Shown here piece by piece: positions 53,725 to 61,599 of a stretch of DNA of 64,000 bases. The stretch's first letter is position 1. Every line of letters begins with the position of its first letter. The stretch is from the NCBI GenBank assembly GCA_021405315.1, contig QWIH01000007.1:62001-126000 (forward strand), in the 5' to 3' direction. Origin of the DNA: Leptolyngbya sp. PLA1 (GTDB lineage Bacteria; Planctomycetota; Phycisphaerae; Phycisphaerales; UBA1924). The position numbers were made by a program, and so were the translations under genes. The notes below the pieces were generated by a model, which saw nothing but the letters and a program-made list of their open reading frames with translations, did no database searches and was not told where the DNA came from.

Positions 53725-53907
53725 TCAGGGGCAGCCGCCGCCGCCGACGGTGTTGATGAGGGACGAGATGTCGTCCTGGTCGACGTTGCCGTCCTGGTTG
53801 AAGTCGGGGTCGATGCCCGTGGGGTTGTCGCCGCCGCCCACGACGTTGATGAGGTAGGAGACGTCGTCCTGGTCGACGTTGCCGTCCTGGTTGACGTCGG
53901 GGTCGCA
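53725..53907 (-). repeat. GC-type dockerin coding module, copy 3
   Basis: Sixty codons with two DxNQDGNVDQDD loops and the terminus GGGGCP; the first half is almost identical to copy 2. Confidence 0.85.
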
Positions 53908-56673
53908 GGCGGGCGGGCAGATGAGGGCGAGGTCGGAGGAGGTCACCGTGCCGTCGCCGTCCACGTCGCCCCCGGCCCAGCCAAGGCCGGTGAGACCGAG
54001 GTTGGCGGTGGCGATGACGCAGTCGGCGTCGTCGGTGGCGCCGTCAAGGTTGACGTCGCCGATCGAGGTTTCGAGGATCGACAGGATCTCGGCGATGTCC
54101 TGCTGATCGACCACAAGATCGCCGGTCATGTCCGCGGAGAGATCGAAGAAGGCGGCCTCGTTGGTGTCGGTCCAGGTGGCGGCACCGTCCGTGACGGCGG
54201 GGTTGGTCATGAACTGGGCGTAGACGTAGTCGATGTCGGCGGCGTTGACGACGCCGTCGGCGCCGACCGGGGCAAAGCCCCGGGTGGTCTTGGTGGCGGC
54301 GCCCTTGACGTCGGCGCGGGCGTCGCCCGCGTCGTAGGCGCCGTGGGCGAGCGTGGTGTTGAAGAAGCCGGTGCCCAGCGCCACGCCGAACACGCCGGTG
54401 TAGGCGTTGTCGACCGCGATGAAGCCGGCCTTGCGGTCGAGCCTGTCGGTCTCGGACTCGGCGTCGGCGGTGCCGGTGACGACGGCGAGCCCGTCGGCGA
54501 AGTAGCGGATGTCGGCGGCGTTGAAGTTGCCGTCGCCGTTCGCGTCGCCGAGGATGTCCATGTTGGCGTCGGCGCCGTTGACGGGCGTCCAGTTGAATGT
54601 ACCGCCGGTGGCCCGCTGGCGCCAGGCCTTCATGGCCTCGGTGATGTCGGTGGTTCCCGCGGAGACGCCGTTGAGGTTGCGGGCGCCGTCGCCGTTGAAG
54701 TCGAAGAAGATCTTGTTGCGGAGGTTCAGGTTGCCGGTCTCGCTGAGGGCGGAGCCGTCTTCGTTGGTGTAGCCGGTGGTTCCGTTGGTGCCGTCGGCGT
54801 AGGTGCCGACGTTCTCGCGCTGGGGGACCCACCCGCGGCTGGTGGCGTCGAAGTAGCCGTACGCCGGGTTGACGCTCGCACTGAAGATGCTGTTGTTGAT
54901 GATGTCGTTCTGGAGGGGGAGGCTGGGCGTGTTCGTGACGAACTGGCTGGGGTTGAGGTTGCTGGGGACAAAGTCCAGCGAGGAAGTCAGGGCGAAGGAG
55001 AAGGCAAGGAGCTCGCCGGGGCTGCCCGCGAGGTTGTCGGTGAGGCCCTGAGAGGCTGCCGCAACCGAGCGGGAGATGTTGTTGACGTAGGCGGCGGCCT
55101 GGGGATTGCGCATGTCGGGATTCGAGTTGATCCCCTCCGCGGCCGGACGCGGACCCTTCACGCCCGGGTCGCGGGGGTCACGGTCCCAGTTGTAACGGGG
55201 CCAGCCCTCGAGATCGCCCGAGCCGCCCAGTGAAGATGGCGCCGAGCGGGGGTCGCCGATGGTGACGAACGAGGCCGGGCCTCCGATCCTCCAGCCCTCG
55301 GGTCCGTTGTGAACCACGGTGGAGGCGTTGGCGCGGACGAAGGTCGTGCCGCCGGAGAGGTTGTTCTGCACGAGCAGGAAGTCGGCCTGTCGGGTGCCGT
55401 CGGGGCGGGTGAGCCATCCGGTGTTGGCGCCGAGCTCGACGCCGGCGTAGCCGATGGCGAGGCGGGTGTTCCGGACGGTGTTTTCGACGTTGCTGTTCGA
55501 GCTCTTGTTGGAGGGGAGATAGTTGGGTCCGAGCTGGTCGAAGGTGTTGGCGTTGCCGTTGCGGAGGCCGACGTTCTCGCCCACGCCGTAGGCGGGATCG
55601 GTGCCGGTGGTGTTGTTCCAGGCGTTGCGTGTACCCGAGCCAACGTCGCGCGTGACGAAGGTGAGGTTCTCGCCGCTGCGGAGCCGCCCGCTGACAAAGC
55701 CGTGCCGGAGGTTGGTCGTCGTGATCTGGCTGAGGCCTGTGCCGTAGTTGGCCATGGGGGCGATGGGGGCCCAGGCGAAGGGGGTGTCGTAGAGGGTGAA
55801 GGCGTCGTGGTTGGTGAAGTTGTACGCCCCGACGGAGGGGAGCTGGTTTGTGGCGTTGCTGCCCGAGAGGTTGTTGCCGGCCTTGTCCACGGCGACGCGG
55901 GAGTTGTGCCCGTAGCCATCGCTGACGGGCGTCTTGGTGGGGCTGACCGGGGAAGCATCGACGTCACGGACGGCCCAGGCGCCGGGTACGTCGAGGACCG
56001 CCGCGTCGATGCGGACGCCGCCCCGGGCCGGGCTGCCGGTGGCCGGATCGAGGAAGATGCGTGCCGCGGTGTAGCCCGGGCTGTTCAGGGAGTTGGATGC
56101 CTCGCTGGTCGGGGTCCAGATGCCCTTGAGGTAGTTGGGGCTGGCGGGGTCGGTGTTCACACGCACGGGCGAGCCGCCGGCGTTGAAAGGGTTGAAGCCC
56201 GCGGCCCCCTGTCGGGCGGAGTTGTTGATGATGGCGGTGCGGTTGTAGCGTGCGAGGGGGACGGGGTTGGTGATGAGGTTGGTGAGCGGGGCCTGAGTTC
56301 CGAGCGTGTCATCGACGGGTGCACGATCGGTCAGGAACGTGATCCCGAACTGCTGAAGCTCGATGAACCCGTTGATGGAGCCCACGGAGCGGTACATCAC
56401 GCCCCACTGGTCGCCGGGAGCGGGCTGAATGTTGGCCGGGGCGAGCTGCTCCGGGCTGGTGCCCAGCGCGCCGGCGAGGAAGTCGCCGTCGACGTCGATG
56501 AAGTCGCGGGTGGAAGACTGAGCACTCACGAAGTTGTTGAGCAGCGTCGCGCCGCTGACGTTGATGACGCCGTTGGGCGCCCCGACGACCTCCTGCCCGA
56601 GGGCAACTCCCGCGGTCGAGCCGGCGACGCCGGCGAGTACGAGCGCACCGATAGCCTTGTTCCTGCGAGCCAT
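53725..56673 (-). CDS. Large secreted protein with phosphate-binding-protein-like region and GC-type dockerin tail
   Basis: A 982-residue exoprotein. Signal peptide (about 1-27), then INVSGATLLNNFVSAQSSTRDF and, further on, NLRHGFVSGRLRSGENLTFVTRDVGSGTRNAWNN: a GATL start and an RDxGSGTR loop of this kind are found in PstS-like periplasmic phosphate-binding domains. The middle holds Asn/Thr/Gly-rich beta sequence. From about residue 760 on come several calcium-type loops (GDANGDGNFNAADI, GDVNLDGATDDADC, GDVDGDGTVTSSDL), and the last 60 residues are the shared double dockerin-like tail ending GGGGCP. A GGAGAGGAGATCC site precedes the ATG. It follows a pseudopilin gene by 115 bases. The phosphate-binding call is tentative. 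Confidence 0.72.
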   Translation of the reverse strand: MARRNKAIGALVLAGVAGSTAGVALGQEVVGAPNGVINVSGATLLNNFVSAQSSTRDFIDVDGDFLAGALGTSPEQLAPANIQPAPGDQWGVMYRSVGSINGFIELQQFGITFLTDRAPVDDTLGTQAPLTNLITNPVPLARYNRTAIINNSARQGAAGFNPFNAGGSPVRVNTDPASPNYLKGIWTPTSEASNSLNSPGYTAARIFLDPATGSPARGGVRIDAAVLDVPGAWAVRDVDASPVSPTKTPVSDGYGHNSRVAVDKAGNNLSGSNATNQLPSVGAYNFTNHDAFTLYDTPFAWAPIAPMANYGTGLSQITTTNLRHGFVSGRLRSGENLTFVTRDVGSGTRNAWNNTTGTDPAYGVGENVGLRNGNANTFDQLGPNYLPSNKSSNSNVENTVRNTRLAIGYAGVELGANTGWLTRPDGTRQADFLLVQNNLSGGTTFVRANASTVVHNGPEGWRIGGPASFVTIGDPRSAPSSLGGSGDLEGWPRYNWDRDPRDPGVKGPRPAAEGINSNPDMRNPQAAAYVNNISRSVAAASQGLTDNLAGSPGELLAFSFALTSSLDFVPSNLNPSQFVTNTPSLPLQNDIINNSIFSASVNPAYGYFDATSRGWVPQRENVGTYADGTNGTTGYTNEDGSALSETGNLNLRNKIFFDFNGDGARNLNGVSAGTTDITEAMKAWRQRATGGTFNWTPVNGADANMDILGDANGDGNFNAADIRYFADGLAVVTGTADAESETDRLDRKAGFIAVDNAYTGVFGVALGTGFFNTTLAHGAYDAGDARADVKGAATKTTRGFAPVGADGVVNAADIDYVYAQFMTNPAVTDGAATWTDTNEAAFFDLSADMTGDLVVDQQDIAEILSILETSIGDVNLDGATDDADCVIATANLGLTGLGWAGGDVDGDGTVTSSDLALICPPACDPDVNQDGNVDQDDVSYLINVVGGGDNPTGIDPDFNQDGNVDQDDISSLINTVGGGGCP

Positions 56674-56788
56674 GGATCTCCTCTCCGTATCTAGGGGTGT
56701 TCTGACGAGCGGACGGCGAACATGACGCGACGTTCCGTGCGAGTGCGGTCCGGGGCGTCCCGCCCCGGAACACCTGGGGACTCGGTCT

Positions 56789-57805
56789 CTACGGCCTCGC
56801 GTTGGGGCTGACGCGGTTCTCTCCCGAGACGCTGTAGTATCGCTCGCCCCAGAGGCGCTTCTGGATGGTCTGCACGATGAAGGTCTGCTCGACGTGCCCG
56901 TCGACGAACACGAAGTTCGACGTGCCGCCGTACGAGTCGCCGCCCGGGTGGTGTCTTCCGACGGCGTTGAGGGTGGTGTTCGGGTCCTCGATGAGAGCCT
57001 CGGCCTGCTGCTCCTGCTTGGACTTGAGGTCGCTGACGCTGGGATAGAAGAAGCGGATGCCCCCCGAGGTGGGCTCGGTCCATGGTCTGCCCGCGACCGA
57101 CGACAGGCCCACGAACGGGCTGATCGGCCTGTGGCTCTTGATCGCGAAGTTCCCCTCGCCCGGGGCGATCAGCGAGCGGTAGTCGCGGAAGTACGCGAAC
57201 TCCGACGCCAGGATGGTGCGGCTCCCGCCACCCGGATCGCCGTCGACCCAGGACGGGTTGACCAGGCGGTACTTCCGGGGCGTCTCGTTGAACTTGTTGC
57301 GGGGCATGATGGCGTCGTTGCACGCGTAGGCCAGCCGCGGCACCTGACGGTCCTCGATCTGTCCCGGGGCGCTGTTCCCCTGGTCATCGAGCTGGTTCGG
57401 CTCCCAGTCGCCGATCTGGGCGCCCGGGTTTGCCCGCGGGGCCCCTCCCCGGGGCATGGAGGGGCACTTGAACGAATCCCCCGAGACGGTGCCGGAGCTG
57501 AAGAAGAAGTACGACCAGTGCATGTACCCGTTGGTGGGCGAACCCGAGCCGGTCTGGTTGGACAGGCTCCAGTTGTACCCGTCGGGGGTGTCCGGGTAGA
57601 GGTACGACGCGGGGAAGACTCGGAAGTCGATGGAGTACGAGAGGAGGCCCTTGGCGATGTTCGACATCGAGGCCTGGCACTTGACGTTGCGGGCGGTGTC
57701 GCGGGCCTTTCCCAGCGAGGGGAGCAGGATGCCGATCAGCAGCGCGATGATCGCGATGACGACGAGCAGTTCGATGAGGGTGAAAGCGTGGCGTCTGGCG
57801 ACCAT
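56789..57805 (-). CDS. Type II secretion pseudopilin-like protein with C-terminal DGH motif
   Basis: A 338-residue protein with a short prepilin leader and [20 protein letters not shown], the N-terminal helix after a typical peptidase site (here Ala instead of Gly before Phe), with Glu at the fifth position. The C-terminal region VGRHHPGG...[13 protein letters not shown] is the His...DGH signature of the large planctomycetal pseudopilin family. GAAGGAG precedes ATG 57805. It is the first gene of the pseudopilin-dockerin pair and is divergent from the glycosyltransferase. A candidate structural or carrier subunit for the dockerin protein downstream; no direct evidence. Confidence 0.85.
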   Translation of the reverse strand: MVARRHAFTLIELLVVIAIIALLIGILLPSLGKARDTARNVKCQASMSNIAKGLLSYSIDFRVFPASYLYPDTPDGYNWSLSNQTGSGSPTNGYMHWSYFFFSSGTVSGDSFKCPSMPRGGAPRANPGAQIGDWEPNQLDDQGNSAPGQIEDRQVPRLAYACNDAIMPRNKFNETPRKYRLVNPSWVDGDPGGGSRTILASEFAYFRDYRSLIAPGEGNFAIKSHRPISPFVGLSSVAGRPWTEPTSGGIRFFYPSVSDLKSKQEQQAEALIEDPNTTLNAVGRHHPGGDSYGGTSNFVFVDGHVEQTFIVQTIQKRLWGERYYSVSGENRVSPNARP

Positions 57806-57981
57806 GCGTGCTCCTTCGTGTGGTGCGGGCGCGTGTCCTTCACGGGCTCGCTCCCCAACTGGGCAGAACACTACCGGAAGACTGTGAACGTTCCGCTCAG
57901 ATTGGGCGCGGCTTGGATGCAAAGTGGGGGCGGCATGCCCTCCGTGGGGCAGACGCCTGCGCGAACCTACCCTCACCCACC

Positions 57982-58779
57982 ATGAAGCTCGCCGTGGTCG
58001 TTCCGGTGTACAACGAAGCCCGCTGGGTCAGGCAGTCGGTCGCGCGCCTGCGGAACACGCCCGCGCCGCGGGAGGGCCGGGGCCTCCCGGCGGATCCGCC
58101 CTGTGAGCGGACGATCTATCTCGTGAACGACGGCTCGACCGACGGCACGCGCGAGATCCTCGACGAACTGGCCCGGGAGCCGGGCGTGGTGGCCCACCAT
58201 CACCCCGCGAACCGAGGGAAAGGAGCCGCCATCCGCACCGGCTTCGGCCTCGCCCTGTCGCACGGCGCCCAGGTTGTGATCGTCCACGACGCGGACATGG
58301 AGTACGACCCGGAGGACCACGCCGCGGTCCTTCGCCCGATCCTCGACGGCAGGGCGGACGCGGTCATCGGCTCGCGCTTCATCGGGCACACGCACCGCGT
58401 GCTCTACTACTGGCATTACCAGGCCAACAAGGTCATCACCACCTTCTGCAACATGGTGACGAACCTGAACCTCACGGACGTGGAGTGCTGCCTCAAGGCG
58501 TTCACGGCTCCGGCGCTCCGGGCGGCGACGCTCACCGAGGAGCGCTTCGGGATCGAGATCGAGCTGATCGCCAAGGTGGCGCGCGCCCGCGTGCCCGATG
58601 CGCCGCTGGATGCGCCGGCGTATCCGGCGACGGCGGCGCCGACGCTCCGGCGCGCCAGGGTGTACGAGGTCGCCGTTTCGTACGCCGGGCGGACCTATGA
58701 GGAGGGAAAGAAGATCGGCTGGAAGGACGGCGTGGCGGCGCTGTGGTGCATCGTGAAGCACGGCCTGATCGGGGGCTGA
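57982..58779 (+). CDS. GT2-family glycosyltransferase (dolichol-phosphate-mannose-synthase-like)
   Basis: A 265-residue inverting glycosyltransferase. The nucleotide-binding start is [28 protein letters not shown] holds the first Asp pair, [16 protein letters not shown] the DxD metal motif, and GSRF and the C-terminal [11 protein letters not shown] region are usual for the DPM1-like group. It likely transfers a sugar from a nucleotide to a lipid carrier. No membrane helix is predicted. It precedes an FtsX-type permease gene by 19 bases, suggesting shared envelope-polysaccharide work. Confidence 0.85.
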   Translation: MKLAVVVPVYNEARWVRQSVARLRNTPAPREGRGLPADPPCERTIYLVNDGSTDGTREILDELAREPGVVAHHHPANRGKGAAIRTGFGLALSHGAQVVIVHDADMEYDPEDHAAVLRPILDGRADAVIGSRFIGHTHRVLYYWHYQANKVITTFCNMVTNLNLTDVECCLKAFTAPALRAATLTEERFGIEIELIAKVARARVPDAPLDAPAYPATAAPTLRRARVYEVAVSYAGRTYEEGKKIGWKDGVAALWCIVKHGLIGG

Positions 58780-58798
58780 CCGGGAGGGCTGAGCCGGA

Positions 58799-59929
58799 AT
58801 GGTCCACATCGCACTCCGGATGCTTTTCGGCGATCGCACCAAGTACCTCACGCTGGTGCTGGGCCTCGCGTTCGCCGCGCTCCTCATGAACCAGCAGGGC
58901 GCGATCTTCCTCGGGCTGCTCTTCCAGGCCACCGGGCCCCTTCAGAACGTGAAGCAGGGCGACCTCTGGGTCGTCGACCCCGGCATCAAGTGGGTGCTGG
59001 AGTATCGGGGTCTGGGCGACCAGAAACTCTCCCGCGTGAGGTCCGTCCCGGGCGTCGAGTGGGCCGAGCCGTTCTTCAACGGCTGGGCCGTGACCGAGCT
59101 CGAGTCCGGTGACTTCAAGAAGGTGCAGGTGCTGGGCATCCCCCGCGCGACGCTTGCGGGCAGGCCGGAGGTCATGATCGAGGGTCGCCTGGAAGACCTG
59201 TGGATCCCCGACGCCATCATCGTGGAGCAGCAGACTGCGCGCGCCATGGGCAACATCCGTCCGGGCGACACGCTGAAGATCAACGATCGGCGGGCGCTGG
59301 TCGTGGGCATCTGCAAGGCCCGGCGTGGCTTCGAGAGCAACGGCATCATCTACACCACCTTCGAGCAAGCGGTGCGGTTTTCGCCCGTGGGGCGGGAGTC
59401 CATCAGCTACATACTCGTCGAGGTGAAGCCCGGCGCCGACGCGGCGCTCGTGAAGCAGCGCATCAACGAGCTGGGGGACGTGCTCGCCCTCTCGACCAGC
59501 GAGTTTCGTGCCCGGACCATCGAGTTCGTCGTGCTCGCCACGGGCATCGGGGTGAACTTCGCGATCACCATCGCGCTGGGCTTCGTCGTGGGGCTCCTTC
59601 TGTCCGCGTCGATCTTCTACCAGTTCACGCTGGAGAATCTGCGGCACTTCGCGGTGCTGAAGGCGATGGGGGCCGGCTCTGTCACGCTGGTCTGGATGAT
59701 CCTGCTGCAGGCGCTGGTGGTCGGAGTGGTGGGCTTCGGCATCGGCACGGGTGCTGCGGGCGCGTTCGCGCTCATCAACCGCCGCTTCGAGGGCGACCTC
59801 GCGACCTACTTCCCCTGGCAGTTGCTCGTGGGCAGCTTTGTGACGACGCTTCTCACGATCTTCCTTGCGAGCATGCTGAGCATTCGGCGGGTGGTGCGGG
59901 TCAGCCCCGGCGCTGTCTTCTCTTCTTGA
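58799..59929 (+). CDS. Orphan FtsX/DevC-type ABC permease
   Basis: A 376-residue inner-membrane protein with the FtsX-like layout: one N-terminal helix (LTLVLGLAFAALLMNQQGAIF), a long periplasmic domain, and three C-terminal helices (for example FAITIALGFVVGLLLSASIF and VTLVWMILLQALVVGVVGFG). RHFAVLKAMGAG is the coupling region. It resembles DevC, a glycolipid exporter subunit that needs an ATPase (DevA) and an adaptor (DevB), but neither is here. It may use an ATPase encoded elsewhere. It follows the glycosyltransferase in the same orientation. Confidence 0.78.
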   Translation: MVHIALRMLFGDRTKYLTLVLGLAFAALLMNQQGAIFLGLLFQATGPLQNVKQGDLWVVDPGIKWVLEYRGLGDQKLSRVRSVPGVEWAEPFFNGWAVTELESGDFKKVQVLGIPRATLAGRPEVMIEGRLEDLWIPDAIIVEQQTARAMGNIRPGDTLKINDRRALVVGICKARRGFESNGIIYTTFEQAVRFSPVGRESISYILVEVKPGADAALVKQRINELGDVLALSTSEFRARTIEFVVLATGIGVNFAITIALGFVVGLLLSASIFYQFTLENLRHFAVLKAMGAGSVTLVWMILLQALVVGVVGFGIGTGAAGAFALINRRFEGDLATYFPWQLLVGSFVTTLLTIFLASMLSIRRVVRVSPGAVFSS

Positions 59930-59932
59930 GCC

Positions 59933-60091
59933 CTACCCGCGCACGTCCAGCCGAAGCCCGACCTTGGCCCACTCCGACGCGAGCATCGCCGCACGCGCCG
60001 GAGGCTCATAGGGACGGAACGCCTCCGCCTGGGGCGGGACGCGCTCGCTGCGGCGGTTCTGCTTCTCGAGATACTGCCAGTACGGGATCAC
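59933..60091 (-). CDS. Possible small protein of 52 residues
   Basis: A GTG at 60091 preceded by GGGAGCGG begins the reading VIPYWQYLEKQNRRSERV, ending WAKVGLRLDVRG. High third-position GC favours a real gene, but it is short and I find no family. It could instead be non-coding spacer. The stop faces the orphan permease 3 bases away. Confidence 0.35.
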   Translation of the reverse strand: MIPYWQYLEKQNRRSERVPPQAEAFRPYEPPARAAMLASEWAKVGLRLDVRG

Positions 60092-60402
60092 ACCCCGCTC
60101 CCGGCACCCAACGTCTCCCGCGACGCACACCGGCTCGACCCGTCGCTCGACGCTCAGCGGCGGCGCCTGCCAGACACACGCGTTTGAGATTGGGGCCAGC
60201 ACTCCGAGGGAGGGGACTCCAACGGGTGTGCCACCCCGCGGCGCACCGGTCGCCGCCGATAATCCGTGGCTCGTGCGGGGCACAGACCGCGTGCGGGGGA
60301 CCGAGGGCGGGAGTACCGGCGGTCGGGCATGCGGTGTGTGGCGTTCACGCAACGGTTCCGCGTTGCGCCGCGTGATCGTCGCCGGGGTGCAACGATGACA
60401 AC
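60092..60402. other. Intergenic stretch with nothing recognised
   Basis: About 310 bases upstream of queA. I see no gene, no terminator with a T tract and no tRNA. It may hold the queA promoter, but no convincing -35/-10 pair was found. Confidence 0.5.
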
Positions 60403-61491
60403 GTGCTCCGCACCAGCGACCTGGACTATCCCCTGCCCGACTCGGCGATCGCAACGGCCCCCGCGCCCGCGCGGGAGGACGCGCGGCTTCTTGTTGTGGG
60501 GGCGGAAGCCGGGATGGTCCGGCACCTGCGCGTCCCCGACCTGACGGCCCTCCTCTCGCCCGGCGACGTGCTCGTTCGCAACCGCACGCGCGTCGTGCCC
60601 GCGCGATTCGTGGGAACAAGACCCGAGACGGGCGCCAAGGCGGAGGGGCTGTTTCTCCGTGAACTTGGGCCCGCCCGGTGGGCCGCGATGATCAAGACCC
60701 GGCGCGTGGGAGAGGGCGTGCGCATCGCGCTGACGTCGCGCACGGGAGAGGTGAGCGCGGTGCGGCTCACGCTGGTGCGCCGGCTGGACGAGCCTGGCGC
60801 GTGGGAGGTGCACGTCGAGGACCCGTGCGGGCGGAGCGTGCGGTCGCTGCTCGACGAACTCGGGCGCACACCCCTCCCGCCGTACATCCTCGCGGCTCGG
60901 CGACGATCCGGCCTCGAAGTCTCGGACGACGTGGACCGTGCACGCTACCAGACAGAGTTCGCCGCAGGCGAGGCGGCGTCGGTCGCGGCGCCGACCGCTG
61001 GCCTGCACCTGACGCCGACCATCGAGGCGGCGCTGGCCGCCCGGGGCGTACGCGTTGCGGATGTCGAGCTGCAGGTGGGCACCGGCACGTTCCGCACCGT
61101 GGAGACAGAGTTTGTCGAGCAGCACGACATGCACGAGGAGCGATGCCTGGTGCCCGTCGAAACCGCACGAGAGGTGGACGCGGCGATCGCGCGAGGTTCC
61201 CGCGTGGTCTGCGTCGGCACCACCTCCGCACGCACGCTTGAAGCGGCCGCGGTGCAGTCTGCCACCCCCGGCGAGTGGTTCTCGACGCGGCTCCTCATCA
61301 CGCCCGGCTACCGCTTCCGCGTGACGGGGGCGTTGCTCACGAACTTTCACCTGCCAAGGTCCACGCTGATGGCGCTGGTCGCGGCGATGCTTCCTGGCGG
61401 CGCGCCGCAACTCCGAACCTTCTACGAACAGGCGCTCTCGCACGGATACCGCTTCTACAGCTATGGCGACGCCATGCTCGTGCTTCCGTAG
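60403..61491 (+). CDS. queA: S-adenosylmethionine:tRNA ribosyltransferase-isomerase
   Basis: QueA transfers the ribosyl part of SAM to 7-aminomethyl-7-deazaguanine in tRNA, making epoxyqueuosine. The 362-residue protein starts LRTSDLDYPLPDSAIAT, then LLSPGDVLVRNRTRVVPARF, EVSDDVDRARYQTEFA...SVAAPTAGLHLTP, the family's AAPTAGLHF-type motif, VELQVGTGTFRTVE, and ends HGYRFYSYGDAMLVLP. These match QueA throughout. The start is GTG at 60403; no ATG fits. A terminator is not evident after the gene; the dockerin gene starts 108 bases later. Confidence 0.93.
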   Translation: MLRTSDLDYPLPDSAIATAPAPAREDARLLVVGAEAGMVRHLRVPDLTALLSPGDVLVRNRTRVVPARFVGTRPETGAKAEGLFLRELGPARWAAMIKTRRVGEGVRIALTSRTGEVSAVRLTLVRRLDEPGAWEVHVEDPCGRSVRSLLDELGRTPLPPYILAARRRSGLEVSDDVDRARYQTEFAAGEAASVAAPTAGLHLTPTIEAALAARGVRVADVELQVGTGTFRTVETEFVEQHDMHEERCLVPVETAREVDAAIARGSRVVCVGTTSARTLEAAAVQSATPGEWFSTRLLITPGYRFRVTGALLTNFHLPRSTLMALVAAMLPGGAPQLRTFYEQALSHGYRFYSYGDAMLVLP

Positions 61492-61599
61492 GGTTGGCGC
61501 GTTTCCGGCCGGAATTCGGGTGAGCCGGCAGGGTTCCTTCCGCTTCAATGGAGGCAGATCGCCGCGGGGCGCGCCCTCGGCGTGAGAAGGAGGTGTCCG

